DNA of 36,216 bases from UBA1447 sp964612185 (GCA_964612185.1 CAZTCR010000029.1:1-36216); one strand, 5' to 3'; shown: positions 1-8,232, counted from the stretch's first letter. Numbers and translations are program-made. Notes: generated by a model from the sequence alone, not told the origin.

Positions 1-30
1 CAAAATTTTGCTTGACTCTTCATAGCTGGT

Positions 31-94
31 CTCCCTTTAACAAGGGAGGCAAGGATTGTCCCCCTTGCTAAAGGGGGAAACCGGCGTAAGCCGG
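31..94. repeat. cluster of three short hairpins, intergenic-repeat-like
   Basis: Three small perfect inverted repeats follow each other. CTCCCTT (31-37) pairs with AAGGGAG (42-48), CCCCCTT (60-66) with AAGGGGG (71-77), and CCGGC (81-85) with GCCGG (90-94), each with a 4-base loop. The pattern of pyrimidine-rich and purine-rich arms resembles short intergenic repeats that are common in genomes of Clostridia. It lies just upstream of serA, so it is probably in the leader of that transcript, but no regulatory role can be shown. A copy elsewhere in the genome would be needed to prove that it is a repeat. Confidence 0.45.
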
Positions 95-127
95 AGGGGG
101 ATTCCAACCAAGAAAGGATTGATAGTA

Positions 128-1276
128 ATGTTCAACATTTTAACACTCAATAAAATATCCCCGTTCGGGCTCGAACGATTCAGCAAAGATAAGTACGCAA
201 CCGGCGAAGCGGTGGCCAACCCCGATGCTGTCATGGTCCGCTCCGCGTCGATGTTTGAAATGGAAATTCCCGCCAGCGTGCTCGCAATAGCGAGAGCGGG
301 CGCCGGTGTCAACAACATCCCCGTTGATGCCTGCACGGAAAAAGGCATCTGCGTGTTCAACACACCCGGCGCAAACGCGAACGCGGTGAAAGAACTCGTC
401 CTGTGCGCGCTTCTTGTTTCATCCCGCAAGGTGCCGGAAGCACTTGACTGGTGCAAAACCCTCAAGGGCGAGGGTGAACAGGTCGGCAAGCTGGTTGAAA
501 AAGGCAAATCCGCTTTTACCGGGCAGGAAGTCATGGGTAAAACCCTGGGCGTGATTGGTTTGGGCGCAATCGGCATTTTGGTGGCCAACACAGCGCTTGC
601 GCTGGGTATGGATGTTATCGGTTACGACCCGTATCTTTCCGTCAACAATGCGCTGAGTATTGACCCGAGGGTTCAGGTTGTCGGCAATGTGGACGAAGTG
701 ATTACGGTTTCGGACTATATTACACTCCACACACCGCTGAATGATTCCACCAGAGACCTTGTCAACGCAACCAGTATTGCGCAGATGAAAGACGGTGTTC
801 GAATTCTCAACTTCGCGCGCGGTGAACTGGTCAATTCCGCTGATATTATTGCGGCGCTTGAGAGTGAAAAAGTGGCCGCCTACGCCACCGATTTCCCCAC
901 GGATGCCCAAATCTGCAGCAAGGGCGTTATTGCTATCCCGCACTTGGGCGCTTCCACACCCGAGAGTGAGGACAACTGCGCCGTCATGGGTGCGAATCAG
1001 CTGGTTGCTTATTTGGAAAGAGGCGAAATTGTTAATTCTGTCAACCTGCCGCTTACGCAGCTGCCCATGTCCTTCACAACAAGAGTTTGTGTTATCCACA
1101 AGGATGCCGAAGGCGTTCAGGCGAATATCGCCGCTGCGCTCGCTGGCTGCTCGATTAATTCACTGACCAGCGCGGTGAAAAAAGGCTGGGCTTACACGGT
1201 TGCGGATATTACCGGTTCCGCGGACGCGGACAAAATCGCGAAGATTGACGGCGTGGTTAAAGTCAGGATTCTGTAG
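128..1276 (+). CDS. serA: D-3-phosphoglycerate dehydrogenase (short, ACT-type)
   Basis: Oxidises 3-phosphoglycerate to 3-phosphohydroxypyruvate with NAD, the first step of serine synthesis in the cytosol. The 382-residue product has the two-part D-2-hydroxyacid dehydrogenase fold. A Rossmann motif (TLGVIGLGAIG) sits near residues 140-150, the catalytic-core segment NFARGELV follows, then IPHLGASTPESEDN with the catalytic His. A C-terminal ACT-like domain covers roughly the last 70 residues (RVCVIHKDAEGV onward) and in this family senses serine. The start at 128 is chosen because AAAGGA (113-118) is well spaced from it. The same frame stays open upstream to 56, but that part would translate the hairpin repeats. 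The gene stands alone; serC is not adjacent on the visible side. A strong terminator follows within 20 bp. Confidence 0.93.
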   Translation: MFNILTLNKISPFGLERFSKDKYATGEAVANPDAVMVRSASMFEMEIPASVLAIARAGAGVNNIPVDACTEKGICVFNTPGANANAVKELVLCALLVSSRKVPEALDWCKTLKGEGEQVGKLVEKGKSAFTGQEVMGKTLGVIGLGAIGILVANTALALGMDVIGYDPYLSVNNALSIDPRVQVVGNVDEVITVSDYITLHTPLNDSTRDLVNATSIAQMKDGVRILNFARGELVNSADIIAALESEKVAAYATDFPTDAQICSKGVIAIPHLGASTPESEDNCAVMGANQLVAYLERGEIVNSVNLPLTQLPMSFTTRVCVIHKDAEGVQANIAAALAGCSINSLTSAVKKGWAYTVADITGSADADKIAKIDGVVKVRIL

Positions 1277-1291
1277 AAAGTTAAAAAACAT

Positions 1292-1329
1292 AACGGGCAG
1301 GCTCATTCGTACGAGCCTGCCCGTTTTTT
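1292..1329. terminator. bidirectional intrinsic terminator between serA and the deacetylase gene
   Basis: A perfect 13-bp stem pairs AACGGGCAGGCTC (1292-1304) with its complement at 1313-1325 around an 8-base loop. It is followed by six T on the plus strand and by a T-run on the minus strand, so it can end transcripts from both convergent genes. Confidence 0.92.
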
Positions 1330-1338
1330 CGCTGATCT

Positions 1339-2349
1339 TTACAGCGGTTTGAATTCATATCCCTGTTCCCTTGCCCGGTCGATAATATCACCCAGCGCGG
1401 CGGCGTTGTCGGATGAAACTGCGTGCAGCAGGATGACCGCGCCGGGGTGCAGCCTGGCTGTCACGGTGTCAAATGCGTACTGTGCGCCTTGCTGATTATT
1501 GGTTTCCCAATCTTTATAAGCCAGAGACCAGAAGACAGATCGGAAACCGACGGATTGAACCAAATCAAGCGCGCTGTCGGAATAACTGCCGGTCGGAAAG
1601 CGGAAATAAGGCGCGGAGTAACCGAATTTGAGGCGTAGGTAATTGTCGCAGTTCCGGATTTCTGTTGCCATTTGAGTTCTGCTGATGCTTGGAAAAACCG
1701 GGTGCGTGTCGGAGTGATTGCCGACGATGTGCCCTTCCTTGATCATGCGCGTCACCAGCGCCGGCTGTTGTTTGATATACGGCAGCGTGCAGAAAAAAGC
1801 AGCCGGCACATTTTTTGCCTTGAGTGTGTCGAGAATCTTACCGGTGTAGCCGTTTTCATACCCGCAGTCAAAGGTCAGGCGCAGCACCTTTCCGGTTGAT
1901 TTTGTGTCAATGGCCAAGGCGTTATATTTGTCAAAAGTTGCCTGGTTGCGTAAAGACTCCGCGGGTTGGCTTGAGTTTTTGCCAAGCCCGTAACTGTAGC
2001 CGGTTGCTTTTGTGGAAAGACCCCTGCTATTGTCGGGGTCTATGACGGTGAAACGCGCTTCCGGCAGCGGTTCGTACCCCGTGAAGGTGCCGGCACCCGG
2101 GTCCGGTCTGCCGGTGACGACCGCGGGGTTGAAGGTTGTGGTGAATTCAATTCGCGTGGTGGCCGCCGTTATCGGGGTGGTGGCAGCCTCCGTGGTCGTT
2201 TGTAATGTCGATTCGGCTGCGGCGGTGGTGACAGCTGCGGCAGACGAGGATTCACCGGTTGTTTCAACCGGTTTACCGGTGTTGTTCAAACAAGCCGAAA
2301 GCATTACCGCAAAAAATAAAACAATAACAAGCGGAAGAATTCTTTTCAT
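1339..2349 (-). CDS. PdaA-like polysaccharide deacetylase lipoprotein
   Basis: Predicted NodB-fold, metal-dependent de-N-acetylase of 336 residues. A type II signal peptide ends in the lipobox LSAC with Cys20 as the lipidation site. A long Ser/Thr/Ala-rich linker (about 25-75) follows, then the NodB domain (about 155-325). Motif 1 is TFDCG (Asp161). The metal-binding pair is in NHSDTHP (His212, His216), motif 3 is RFPTGSYS (Arg250), and His309 lies in ILLHA. FWSLAYKDW and the segment ESLRNQATFDKYNA before the domain are typical of PdaA, which makes muramic delta-lactam in the spore cortex. The usual second Asp of TFDDG is replaced by Cys162; PdaA proteins often have Asn there. The lipoprotein linker suggests action outside the membrane. 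It is divergent from the sigma-factor gene and ends at the shared terminator. A vegetative peptidoglycan deacetylase is the alternative. Confidence 0.85.
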   Translation of the reverse strand: MKRILPLVIVLFFAVMLSACLNNTGKPVETTGESSSAAAVTTAAAESTLQTTTEAATTPITAATTRIEFTTTFNPAVVTGRPDPGAGTFTGYEPLPEARFTVIDPDNSRGLSTKATGYSYGLGKNSSQPAESLRNQATFDKYNALAIDTKSTGKVLRLTFDCGYENGYTGKILDTLKAKNVPAAFFCTLPYIKQQPALVTRMIKEGHIVGNHSDTHPVFPSISRTQMATEIRNCDNYLRLKFGYSAPYFRFPTGSYSDSALDLVQSVGFRSVFWSLAYKDWETNNQQGAQYAFDTVTARLHPGAVILLHAVSSDNAAALGDIIDRAREQGYEFKPL

Positions 2350-2497
2350 GGTGCACCCCGTGCCCTTTCCTTTAAAAGATTTTCACCCAAAAGGGTTTAA
2401 ATGTTATATAATGTCGGTAAGCCGGTGCGGGGATATCTGATTATCCAATATCATTTTAACATACCGGCAAAAAAATACATCATTTTTTTCGAATTTA

Positions 2498-2523
2498 TGC
2501 AACACTTTGCCCCCTATCGGACA
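2498..2523 (+). promoter_or_regulatory. possible ECF-type promoter upstream of the sigma-factor gene
   Basis: TGCAAC (2498-2503) and CGGACA (2518-2523) are 14 bases apart, directly upstream of the sigma-factor RBS (AGAGGGGA, 2545-2552). AAC-containing -35 boxes and CG-rich -10 boxes are typical of ECF sigma factors, and self-regulation is common. The match is partial, so this is only a suggestion. Confidence 0.25.
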
Positions 2524-2556
2524 CTTTATGGTTGAGGGCAGAAAAGAGGGGAATCA

Positions 2557-3081
2557 ATGGAAGCAAAGGTTAACCTTTTAGTGAGGCGCGCATGCGGCGG
2601 TGAACCCGAGGCATTCGGCGAACTCTATGAATTGTACGCAAAGGATCTTTACCGGTACGCTTGCTATGTGCTGGGTTCCCGCCAATTGGCGCAGGACGCT
2701 GTGCAGGATGCCGTTTGCGCCGCTTTTCAGCAGATTACCTCTCTGCGCAGTCCGGACGCTTTCAAAGCCTGGCTTTTCAAAATCCTGTCCAATGTATGCA
2801 ACAAACATATTGCCGAAAAATCCCGGCAAAGGAATACGGTTCCCTTGGATGAAACCATGGAAGAAACCCTCGAAGCACCGCCCTCAACCCTCGATTCCTC
2901 CTTTGAGCTGGAAGAAGAATTTGCGTGCCTTTCCCGCGAGGAGCGTCAAATCGTTATGCTCGCCATTGTGGAAGGCTACAAGAGCAATGAGATTGCGGCT
3001 ATCCTCGACTGCCCCGCGGGCACGGTCCGCTCAAAATTGTCACGAGCGCTCAAAAAGATGCGCGCTGAATCAGAGAAATAA
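2557..3081 (+). CDS. ECF-type RNA polymerase sigma factor
   Basis: A 174-residue sigma-70 family protein that directs RNA polymerase to a dedicated set of promoters. Region 2 spans about residues 14-80 (FGELYELYAKDLYRYA, then AQDAVQDAV and the core-binding FKAWLFKILSN). A short acidic linker follows. Region 4, about 118-172, has the helix-turn-helix SNEIAAILDCPAGTVRSKL. There is no region 1 or 3, as expected for the ECF group. The RBS AGAGGGGA is well placed before the ATG. The next gene starts 18 bp downstream and encodes a membrane-anchored protein with a short cytoplasmic N-terminus, a usual arrangement for a sigma factor and its regulator. The regulon cannot be read from this window. Confidence 0.9.
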   Translation: MEAKVNLLVRRACGGEPEAFGELYELYAKDLYRYACYVLGSRQLAQDAVQDAVCAAFQQITSLRSPDAFKAWLFKILSNVCNKHIAEKSRQRNTVPLDETMEETLEAPPSTLDSSFELEEEFACLSREERQIVMLAIVEGYKSNEIAAILDCPAGTVRSKLSRALKKMRAESEK

Positions 3082-3099
3082 CCGGGGAGGTTAAATGTG

Positions 3100-5469
3100 A
3101 TGAACAGAAAAGATAAAGAGACCAAAGATAAAATAAAGAACAAGCTGGATGAGTTTGAAATAGCCTGTCCGCTGCCTTTGGAGCTTTCCAAAGAGAATGT
3201 AACGGAAATGCTCAGGCAGCAGCCAGCGCCGGCTAAAAACCGGGCAAGAATTGTCCAAATCCGGCGTGCCGCGTCGGCTGCCGCGGCTATTGTTGTTGTT
3301 TTCGGCGCAATGACTGCTTTCGGACTTTTCGGCGGCTCTTCCGGGCTGCAAAAGGTGCTCGACACAATCAAGGGCAACACCGTCACCGGCAACACAGCCG
3401 GTATCGAAACCGCCGCGAGCGAAAAACAAATCATTGAGCTGTTCAAGAAGATGAGTAAAGACGACACAAGCCATAAGAATTATTTTTCGTTTGACGGATT
3501 TTTCGGCAGTAAAGATGAAATGGCCGCGGCGGAATCCGCCCCCGGCGCCCAAAACGGAGCTGCGGCTGACGCAAGCACGCGGCAGGGCAGTTACGGCGAA
3601 ACCAATGTACAGGTAAAGGGGATTGACGAGCCGGATGTGATGAAAAACGACGGCAAGTATCTCTATACCGTTTCAAACAACGAGGTAAATATCTACAGCA
3701 TTCTGCCTGCTGACAGCATGAAACTGGCATCAACCGTCAAATTTGCCAACAGCACGGGTAAATCCGAGTATCCCAATGCCCTTTTTGTTAAAGGCGATTT
3801 GCTGGTGGTTTTCAGCACCGAAAACACCTATATACCTTATGACAAAACAACACAGCAACCCGGCGAAACAAAACCGGACGAAACCGTGAGCGCCGCGGAG
3901 CCCGGCAGCGGACAAAACTCCCCGGGCAGCGAAGATGTGGGAAGCGTTGAGCCGCAATCCGCCGTGCAAGCCCCGGACGAGCAGGTCAAAAACAGCGCGC
4001 CGGATATTGATTATTATTACCGCGGCTATTATGACAGCCGCAGCACCAGTGTCTGCACAATATATGACATCAGCGACAAATCAGCGCCCAAAGAAATCAA
4101 GCGGATTGCTCAGGACGGCAGCTTCATTTCCGCAAGACTTATCGGCAGTGAACTATATATTTTAAGTTCGTACTCGGTTAACATTTACGCACAGACAAAT
4201 CTGGAAAACATCTGCATCCCGGCGGTCACCGTGGACGGCAAGAACCAAAACATTCCCGCGGCGGACATCAGCATCACCAAGAACCCGGACCCGAGTTATC
4301 TGGTGGTCTGCGGCGTCAACCTTGACGATTTGAGCGCCGAGCCGGACAAGAAAGCGGTACTCGGCGGCGGGTCGGAAGCGTATTGCACGGCGGACAGCCT
4401 GTTTGCTTCACGGACCGTTTACGCCGGCGGCGCACAGACGCGCGACTGGGGCGGTGACATTGCCGTCATAGCGGAAAATTACAGCTACAGCACCGAGATT
4501 TACCGTTTCGCCATCGGCGGGGGTAAGGTGGAGTTTAAAAATTCCGGCAAGGTGAACGGACAAATTCTTAACCAGTTTTCCATGGACGAATACAACGGTT
4601 ATTTCAGGATTGCCACCACAAGCGGAGACTGGAACAACACGAGCAGCAATGTGTTTGTATTGAACGGCAAATTGGAAGTGGTTGGCAAGGTTGAAAACAT
4701 CGCTCCGAAAGAGCGTATTTTCGCGGTTCGCTTCATGGGCGACACCGGCTATGTAGTCACTTTTGAGCAAACGGACCCACTGTTTGTGCTGAATCTTTCT
4801 GACCCCAAAGCACCTAAAATTACGGGCGAACTCAAGCTGCCCGGTTTTTCCAGCTACCTGCACCCGGTAACGGATACACTGCTGTTAGGGCTGGGGCAGA
4901 ACGGCAACGAAAGCGGAACAACCCCGGGCATCAAGCTCTCCCTCTTTGATGTCAGCGACCCGGCCAACCCGAAAGAAATTGACAAGCTGGTTATCGAGGG
5001 CAACTGTTCGTCTGAGGCGATGAACAACCACAAAGCGTTTATGGTTTATCCGGAAAAAGGGCTTTTCGGCATACCGGTGTTAAAATACAACAATTATCTC
5101 TATTATAGCGAACCGGCAGCGCAGGACGGCTCAGCGAGCGATGGATCGTCAAGCAGCACCGTGACATCCTTCGGCGGACCGGACTACATGGTTTCCTCCT
5201 TTGAAACTTACACTGTTCAGGGCGGCAAAATTGTGCCCGTCATGAGCTATAAGGAAAGCAATAAGCAATCCGCCGACAGCTACTATTATTACGGCGGCAT
5301 CACCAGGGGCACCTATGTGGATAATACGATTTACACCCTGTCCGCCTCGGCACTGACCTCTTTCAACATGGCAAGCGGCAGCACCTTGGATTCACTGGCA
5401 ATCACTCAGCCGACTTATAATTATTACGATTACGGCTATGGCACGAAAGAACCGATAGTGATTGATTAA
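3100..5469 (+). CDS. membrane-anchored beta-propeller protein, probable sigma-factor partner
   Basis: About 789 residues. A charged N-terminal stretch of about 50 residues is followed by one membrane helix (AAAIVVVFGAMTAFGLFGG, near residues 60-78), so most of the protein is outside the cell. The extracellular part starts with TNVQVKGIDEPDVMKNDGKY, the signature of the family of secreted proteins with a C-terminal beta-propeller (Pfam Beta_propel, PF09826). Repeated strands follow (VCTIYDISDKSAPKEI, LFDVSDPANPKEI). A low-complexity insert rich in Glu, Pro and Ser lies near residues 250-300. GGGGAGG (3084-3090) fits both GTG at 3097 and ATG at 3100; ATG is preferred. The spacing from the ECF sigma gene suggests co-transcription. 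By analogy the cytoplasmic segment could hold the sigma factor inactive, but no known anti-sigma domain (such as a zinc-binding ZAS motif) is visible. Confidence 0.85.
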   Translation: MNRKDKETKDKIKNKLDEFEIACPLPLELSKENVTEMLRQQPAPAKNRARIVQIRRAASAAAAIVVVFGAMTAFGLFGGSSGLQKVLDTIKGNTVTGNTAGIETAASEKQIIELFKKMSKDDTSHKNYFSFDGFFGSKDEMAAAESAPGAQNGAAADASTRQGSYGETNVQVKGIDEPDVMKNDGKYLYTVSNNEVNIYSILPADSMKLASTVKFANSTGKSEYPNALFVKGDLLVVFSTENTYIPYDKTTQQPGETKPDETVSAAEPGSGQNSPGSEDVGSVEPQSAVQAPDEQVKNSAPDIDYYYRGYYDSRSTSVCTIYDISDKSAPKEIKRIAQDGSFISARLIGSELYILSSYSVNIYAQTNLENICIPAVTVDGKNQNIPAADISITKNPDPSYLVVCGVNLDDLSAEPDKKAVLGGGSEAYCTADSLFASRTVYAGGAQTRDWGGDIAVIAENYSYSTEIYRFAIGGGKVEFKNSGKVNGQILNQFSMDEYNGYFRIATTSGDWNNTSSNVFVLNGKLEVVGKVENIAPKERIFAVRFMGDTGYVVTFEQTDPLFVLNLSDPKAPKITGELKLPGFSSYLHPVTDTLLLGLGQNGNESGTTPGIKLSLFDVSDPANPKEIDKLVIEGNCSSEAMNNHKAFMVYPEKGLFGIPVLKYNNYLYYSEPAAQDGSASDGSSSSTVTSFGGPDYMVSSFETYTVQGGKIVPVMSYKESNKQSADSYYYYGGITRGTYVDNTIYTLSASALTSFNMASGSTLDSLAITQPTYNYYDYGYGTKEPIVID

Positions 5470-5551
5470 CTTTAAAAAATACCGATGCGGCACTCAAATT
5501 GATTGTGATTTCTCCCGGTTTAAAAGCGCATTCTTCATTTGTTCATTTACC

Positions 5552-5588
5552 AAAATCAGGTGACTGCTTCATGCAATCACCTGATTTT
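5552..5588 (+). terminator. intrinsic terminator after the sigma/beta-propeller operon
   Basis: A perfect 12-bp stem joins AAAATCAGGTGA (5552-5563) to TCACCTGATTTT (5577-5588) around a 13-base loop. The T-run is inside the 3' arm. It lies about 80 bp after the stop codon of the beta-propeller gene. Confidence 0.75.
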
Positions 5589-5658
5589 CATACGTTATTT
5601 CATTTTTAGGTTGCCCCGACTATTAACAAAGAACCATAAAAAGTTTTAAAAGAAGTCT

Positions 5659-5721
5659 AAAAAATATTATAGGGGCTAAGGTCAAATAATAATTAATTAA
5701 CTAACCCTAGTCCCCATAATA
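5659..5721 (-). terminator. intrinsic terminator of the small-peptide gene
   Basis: Two 18-base arms (5665-5682 and 5704-5721) pair with only three mismatches and are separated by an AT-rich loop. On the minus strand the hairpin is followed by a T-run (A-run 5659-5664 on the plus strand). It begins 11 bp after the stop codon of the 34-codon ORF, which fits that gene exactly. Confidence 0.7.
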
Positions 5722-5731
5722 CTAGAAAACA

Positions 5732-5836
5732 TTAGATGCTGAAAAAGTCAAAGAATTTTTGAATTATATCAAACACGCCGGCGCCTGACTCGATAAACGA
5801 TATAATTTCTTCGACAAAAGCAAGAATAGCAGACAT
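5732..5836 (-). CDS. small hydrophobic acidic peptide (34 aa)
   Basis: A 34-codon ORF reads MSAILAFVEE, then IISFIESGAG, VFDIIQKFFD and FFSI. It is not matched to a known family here. The start is supported by AAGGTGG about 8-10 bases upstream, an extended -10 box about 70 bp upstream and a terminator 11 bp after the stop, so it looks like a complete transcription unit. The peptide is rich in Ile and Phe, has five acidic residues and one Lys, and has no Cys or Trp. It could form one or two amphipathic helices broken at Ser-Gly-Ala-Gly (17-20). Candidate roles are a membrane-active peptide, a type I toxin-like peptide or a small signalling protein; none is shown. The lack of Cys argues against a lantibiotic. 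No processing or export gene is adjacent. Confidence 0.65.
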   Translation of the reverse strand: MSAILAFVEEIISFIESGAGVFDIIQKFFDFFSI

Positions 5837-5905
5837 CAATTACACCACCTTTTTAAGAATTTACAATACATCAATATTACACGAATACCTTCTTTGCATG
5901 GTCTA

Positions 5906-5914
5906 ATTATAGCA
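5906..5914 (-). promoter_or_regulatory. extended -10 promoter for the small peptide
   Basis: On the minus strand TGCTATAAT (5914 down to 5906) is a perfect extended -10 element (TG, one base, TATAAT). No good -35 box is visible, as is allowed for extended -10 promoters. The predicted transcript would have a leader of about 60 bases before the ATG at 5836. Confidence 0.6.
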
Positions 5915-6165
5915 CACTTACCAGCAATCATATTTCTTTTGCACTTATTGACAATAATTTAAATGCATGACCCGGGCGACGGTTCAACAATTCATGTTAA
6001 TAATTTACGCACTATCTCATTCTTTTTGCTGTTCTTCCGTCGCGGTCGCGCCTTATATGGGGCAGGAATACATGGGATTAACCGGTATTCATTACAAACG
6101 CGGCCCCCGGGAAGAAATCCTCAGGGGCTTTGTCATTTTTCGGTAATATCACCGGCTTCAGCCGG

Positions 6166-7359
6166 CTATTTTTGTTCTGTAACGGTGACAGACACCGTCT
6201 GCTGAGTATTGCTGCGCAAAACGGTTACCTCGATGGTATCGCCGATTGCGCAGCCGGCGATGGCAGCTTTAACCTCTGCGGATGAACTCACTGCTGTACC
6301 GTTGACACTGACAAAGAGGTCACCGGACTTCAGCACGGAGCCGGACGCAGCTTCGTATACATAGACCCCGGTTCTGTTGACGCCGTAACGCATGGCTGTT
6401 GCCGTGTTGGCAATATCAACCGTGGTGACCCCGAGACTCGGGCGACCGCTGACATACCCGTTTTCCATCAACTGGGTGATCACGGTTTTTGCTGTGTCAA
6501 TCGGGATGGCAAAGCCGAGCCCTTCCACATCCGTGCCGCTGGATTTGGCGTTGACGATGCCGATGAGTTCGCCTGCCGCGTTGAACAGCCCGCCGCCGGA
6601 GTTGCCGGGGTTGATTGCCGCGCTGGTTTGGAGGAGTGTCATGTTTTCCCCGTCAATGCTGATTTCACGGTCAAGTGCGCTGATAATGCCGTCTGTTACC
6701 GTGCCGCCGAGTTCGCCCAGTGGGTTGCCAATGGCAACGGCGAGGTCGCCAACCTTTAGTGTGCTTGAACTGCCGAGCACGGCGGGGGTCAATCCGCTCG
6801 CGTCAATCTTCAGAATTGCCAGGTCGGTCTGGGAATCTTTGCCGACCAATTCCGCGTCAAAGCTTGTGCCGTCTTTAAGCCGCACACTGATTTTGGTCGC
6901 GCCGTCAATTACATGGTTGTTGGTTACAATGTAGCCGTCCGTTGTAATAACAACCCCGCTGCCGGCACCCTCGGACACAAACTGCCCGAACCGGCTGCCG
7001 GTTTGTACGCTTTCGGTGGTGATTTCCACCACGGAGACCGACGCGATTTCCGCAATGTCAGCCACAGTGAGCGATTCACCTGTGTTGTTATTCGTGCCGG
7101 TGCGTGCAACTGACTGGTATATTACGCTGTTGTTGTTTGTGCTGTCCGTTCCGCTTTGCTTGTTCCCGAGCGTGGCACCTGCAAAAGCGGCGCTGAAGGA
7201 AAATATTGCGCAGGCAGTCACAGCGGCGAGCGTTTTGCGCAAGTACCCCGCCCTTTTTCTTTTTTGGGGCGGCTGCGGAGTTACCTCAGGGGAGTACATC
7301 GGGATTTCGGTATATACCGGGTAATAGGGATTCAGATTGTTGTCTTCGTTTTCATACAT
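6166..7359 (-). CDS. HtrA/DegP-type serine protease with PDZ domain
   Basis: A 397-residue envelope protease of the S1C family that degrades or remodels misfolded exported proteins. The N-terminal 40 residues are cytoplasmic and Pro/Tyr-rich. One membrane helix follows (LAAVTACAIFSFSAAFAGA, about 44-62), then a Ser/Thr/Asn-rich linker. In the trypsin-like domain the catalytic triad is His149 (TNNHVIDGA), Asp179 (QTDLAIL) and Ser254 (NPGNSGGGL). One PDZ domain covers about residues 300-395 and ends in a series of Val/Thr strands. The start at 7359 is chosen because GAAAGGAGC lies just upstream; the frame stays open 23 codons further without an RBS. A TATACT box (7392-7397) lies upstream on the minus strand. 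A GC-rich hairpin without a T-run follows the stop (6152-6165). The gene is monocistronic. Confidence 0.93.
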   Translation of the reverse strand: MYENEDNNLNPYYPVYTEIPMYSPEVTPQPPQKRKRAGYLRKTLAAVTACAIFSFSAAFAGATLGNKQSGTDSTNNNSVIYQSVARTGTNNNTGESLTVADIAEIASVSVVEITTESVQTGSRFGQFVSEGAGSGVVITTDGYIVTNNHVIDGATKISVRLKDGTSFDAELVGKDSQTDLAILKIDASGLTPAVLGSSSTLKVGDLAVAIGNPLGELGGTVTDGIISALDREISIDGENMTLLQTSAAINPGNSGGGLFNAAGELIGIVNAKSSGTDVEGLGFAIPIDTAKTVITQLMENGYVSGRPSLGVTTVDIANTATAMRYGVNRTGVYVYEAASGSVLKSGDLFVSVNGTAVSSSAEVKAAIAGCAIGDTIEVTVLRSNTQQTVSVTVTEQK

Positions 7360-7509
7360 GGTTTGTTTGCTCCTTTCGTTTGTATGACCCCAGTATAACC
7401 TGCCTTTCTGTATTTCATGTGAATTCAAGGTAGCGAATTGCTGAACATTTTATGAAATAATTTCGACAGCTTAATGAATAACGCTGCATTGCCAACGCAA
7501 GATGCGGTA

Positions 7510-7538
7510 TTGACTTTATCCAGTGAAAACTTTATGAT
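7510..7538 (+). promoter_or_regulatory. sigma-A-type promoter for the small membrane protein gene
   Basis: TTGACT (7510-7515) and TATGAT (7533-7538) are separated by exactly 17 bases. The predicted start is about 90 bases before the GTG codon at 7636. Confidence 0.65.
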
Positions 7539-7635
7539 GATAAATGAAAATTAAAATAGTTACATGTTACCCCAAATGGTATAGTCAACCTTGCTTATGA
7601 AACGATTCATAATTAAATAAAGGAAGGGATCAACT

Positions 7636-8232
7636 GTGAAAAGAAATATAATTGTTTCATTTATTGCTCAGATCGTTGTTATCGTTCTGTTCTGGTTTTT
7701 TTCGATTCAATTTATCGGTATTTTCGGTGACGGAGCATCGTCTGCTTATTACATTTATTTAGCTGTTTCAACAATATTAGTATTATTATTTTACATGATG
7801 GCAGGGTATGTATTTCTGAAACCGGCGCAAACGCAAAAACGGAGTTTGATTTCAATATTTATATTGTCAATAGTTTTATTTGCTATATCAATTGGAAGTT
7901 TATGTTTTGCTTTTATTTTAGAAGATGAGGATTTTCTCTTTTATGCGAGTTCTATTGCAAGCATGCTAAATCCAATCGAATATCTTGCTTTATATATTAA
8001 CGGCGCGTTATCTTTTTTTGTTTCAGAAATGCAGGATAAAGCGTTCAATGTAATAATTATATTCCAATTTGTATTAACCCCTTTTATACCGTCATTTTTT
8101 ATGTGGCTTGGCTTTAAAATTGAAAACGGAAAAAATGTACTTTCACATGATAACATGAACGAAAGTGAAGTCAGGCATGATGACTTAAACGAAAACGAAA
8201 CAGAAACAGCAGCAGAAACTGAGGTTCCTTGA
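7636..8232 (+). CDS. hypothetical multi-pass membrane protein
   Basis: A 198-residue protein of no family I recognise. It starts at GTG, preceded by a strong AGGAAGGGA RBS; there is no other good start nearby. About five hydrophobic helices are visible, near residues 4-29, 35-61, 69-95, 106-133 and 138-163. A hydrophilic acidic tail (about 168-198, rich in Asn, Glu and Asp, ending AAETEVP) is probably cytoplasmic. Base composition is much more AT-rich than the genes on both sides, which suggests separate origin or recent gain. It has its own promoter, and the next gene begins 68 bp downstream without a clear terminator between them, so read-through is possible. No enzymatic motif is visible. 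Confidence 0.75.
   Translation: MKRNIIVSFIAQIVVIVLFWFFSIQFIGIFGDGASSAYYIYLAVSTILVLLFYMMAGYVFLKPAQTQKRSLISIFILSIVLFAISIGSLCFAFILEDEDFLFYASSIASMLNPIEYLALYINGALSFFVSEMQDKAFNVIIIFQFVLTPFIPSFFMWLGFKIENGKNVLSHDNMNESEVRHDDLNENETETAAETEVP

Noticed and set aside
419..1099. Long open frame on the minus strand inside serA
   Set aside because: It mirrors a well-supported gene, has no RBS and no recognisable domain.
6152..6165. Hairpin directly after the htrA stop codon as a terminator
   Set aside because: The stem is only five pairs and no T-run follows on the minus strand.
5963..6205. 80-codon plus-strand frame in the gap before htrA
   Set aside because: No RBS before its ATG, low-complexity composition, and it runs into the end of the htrA gene.
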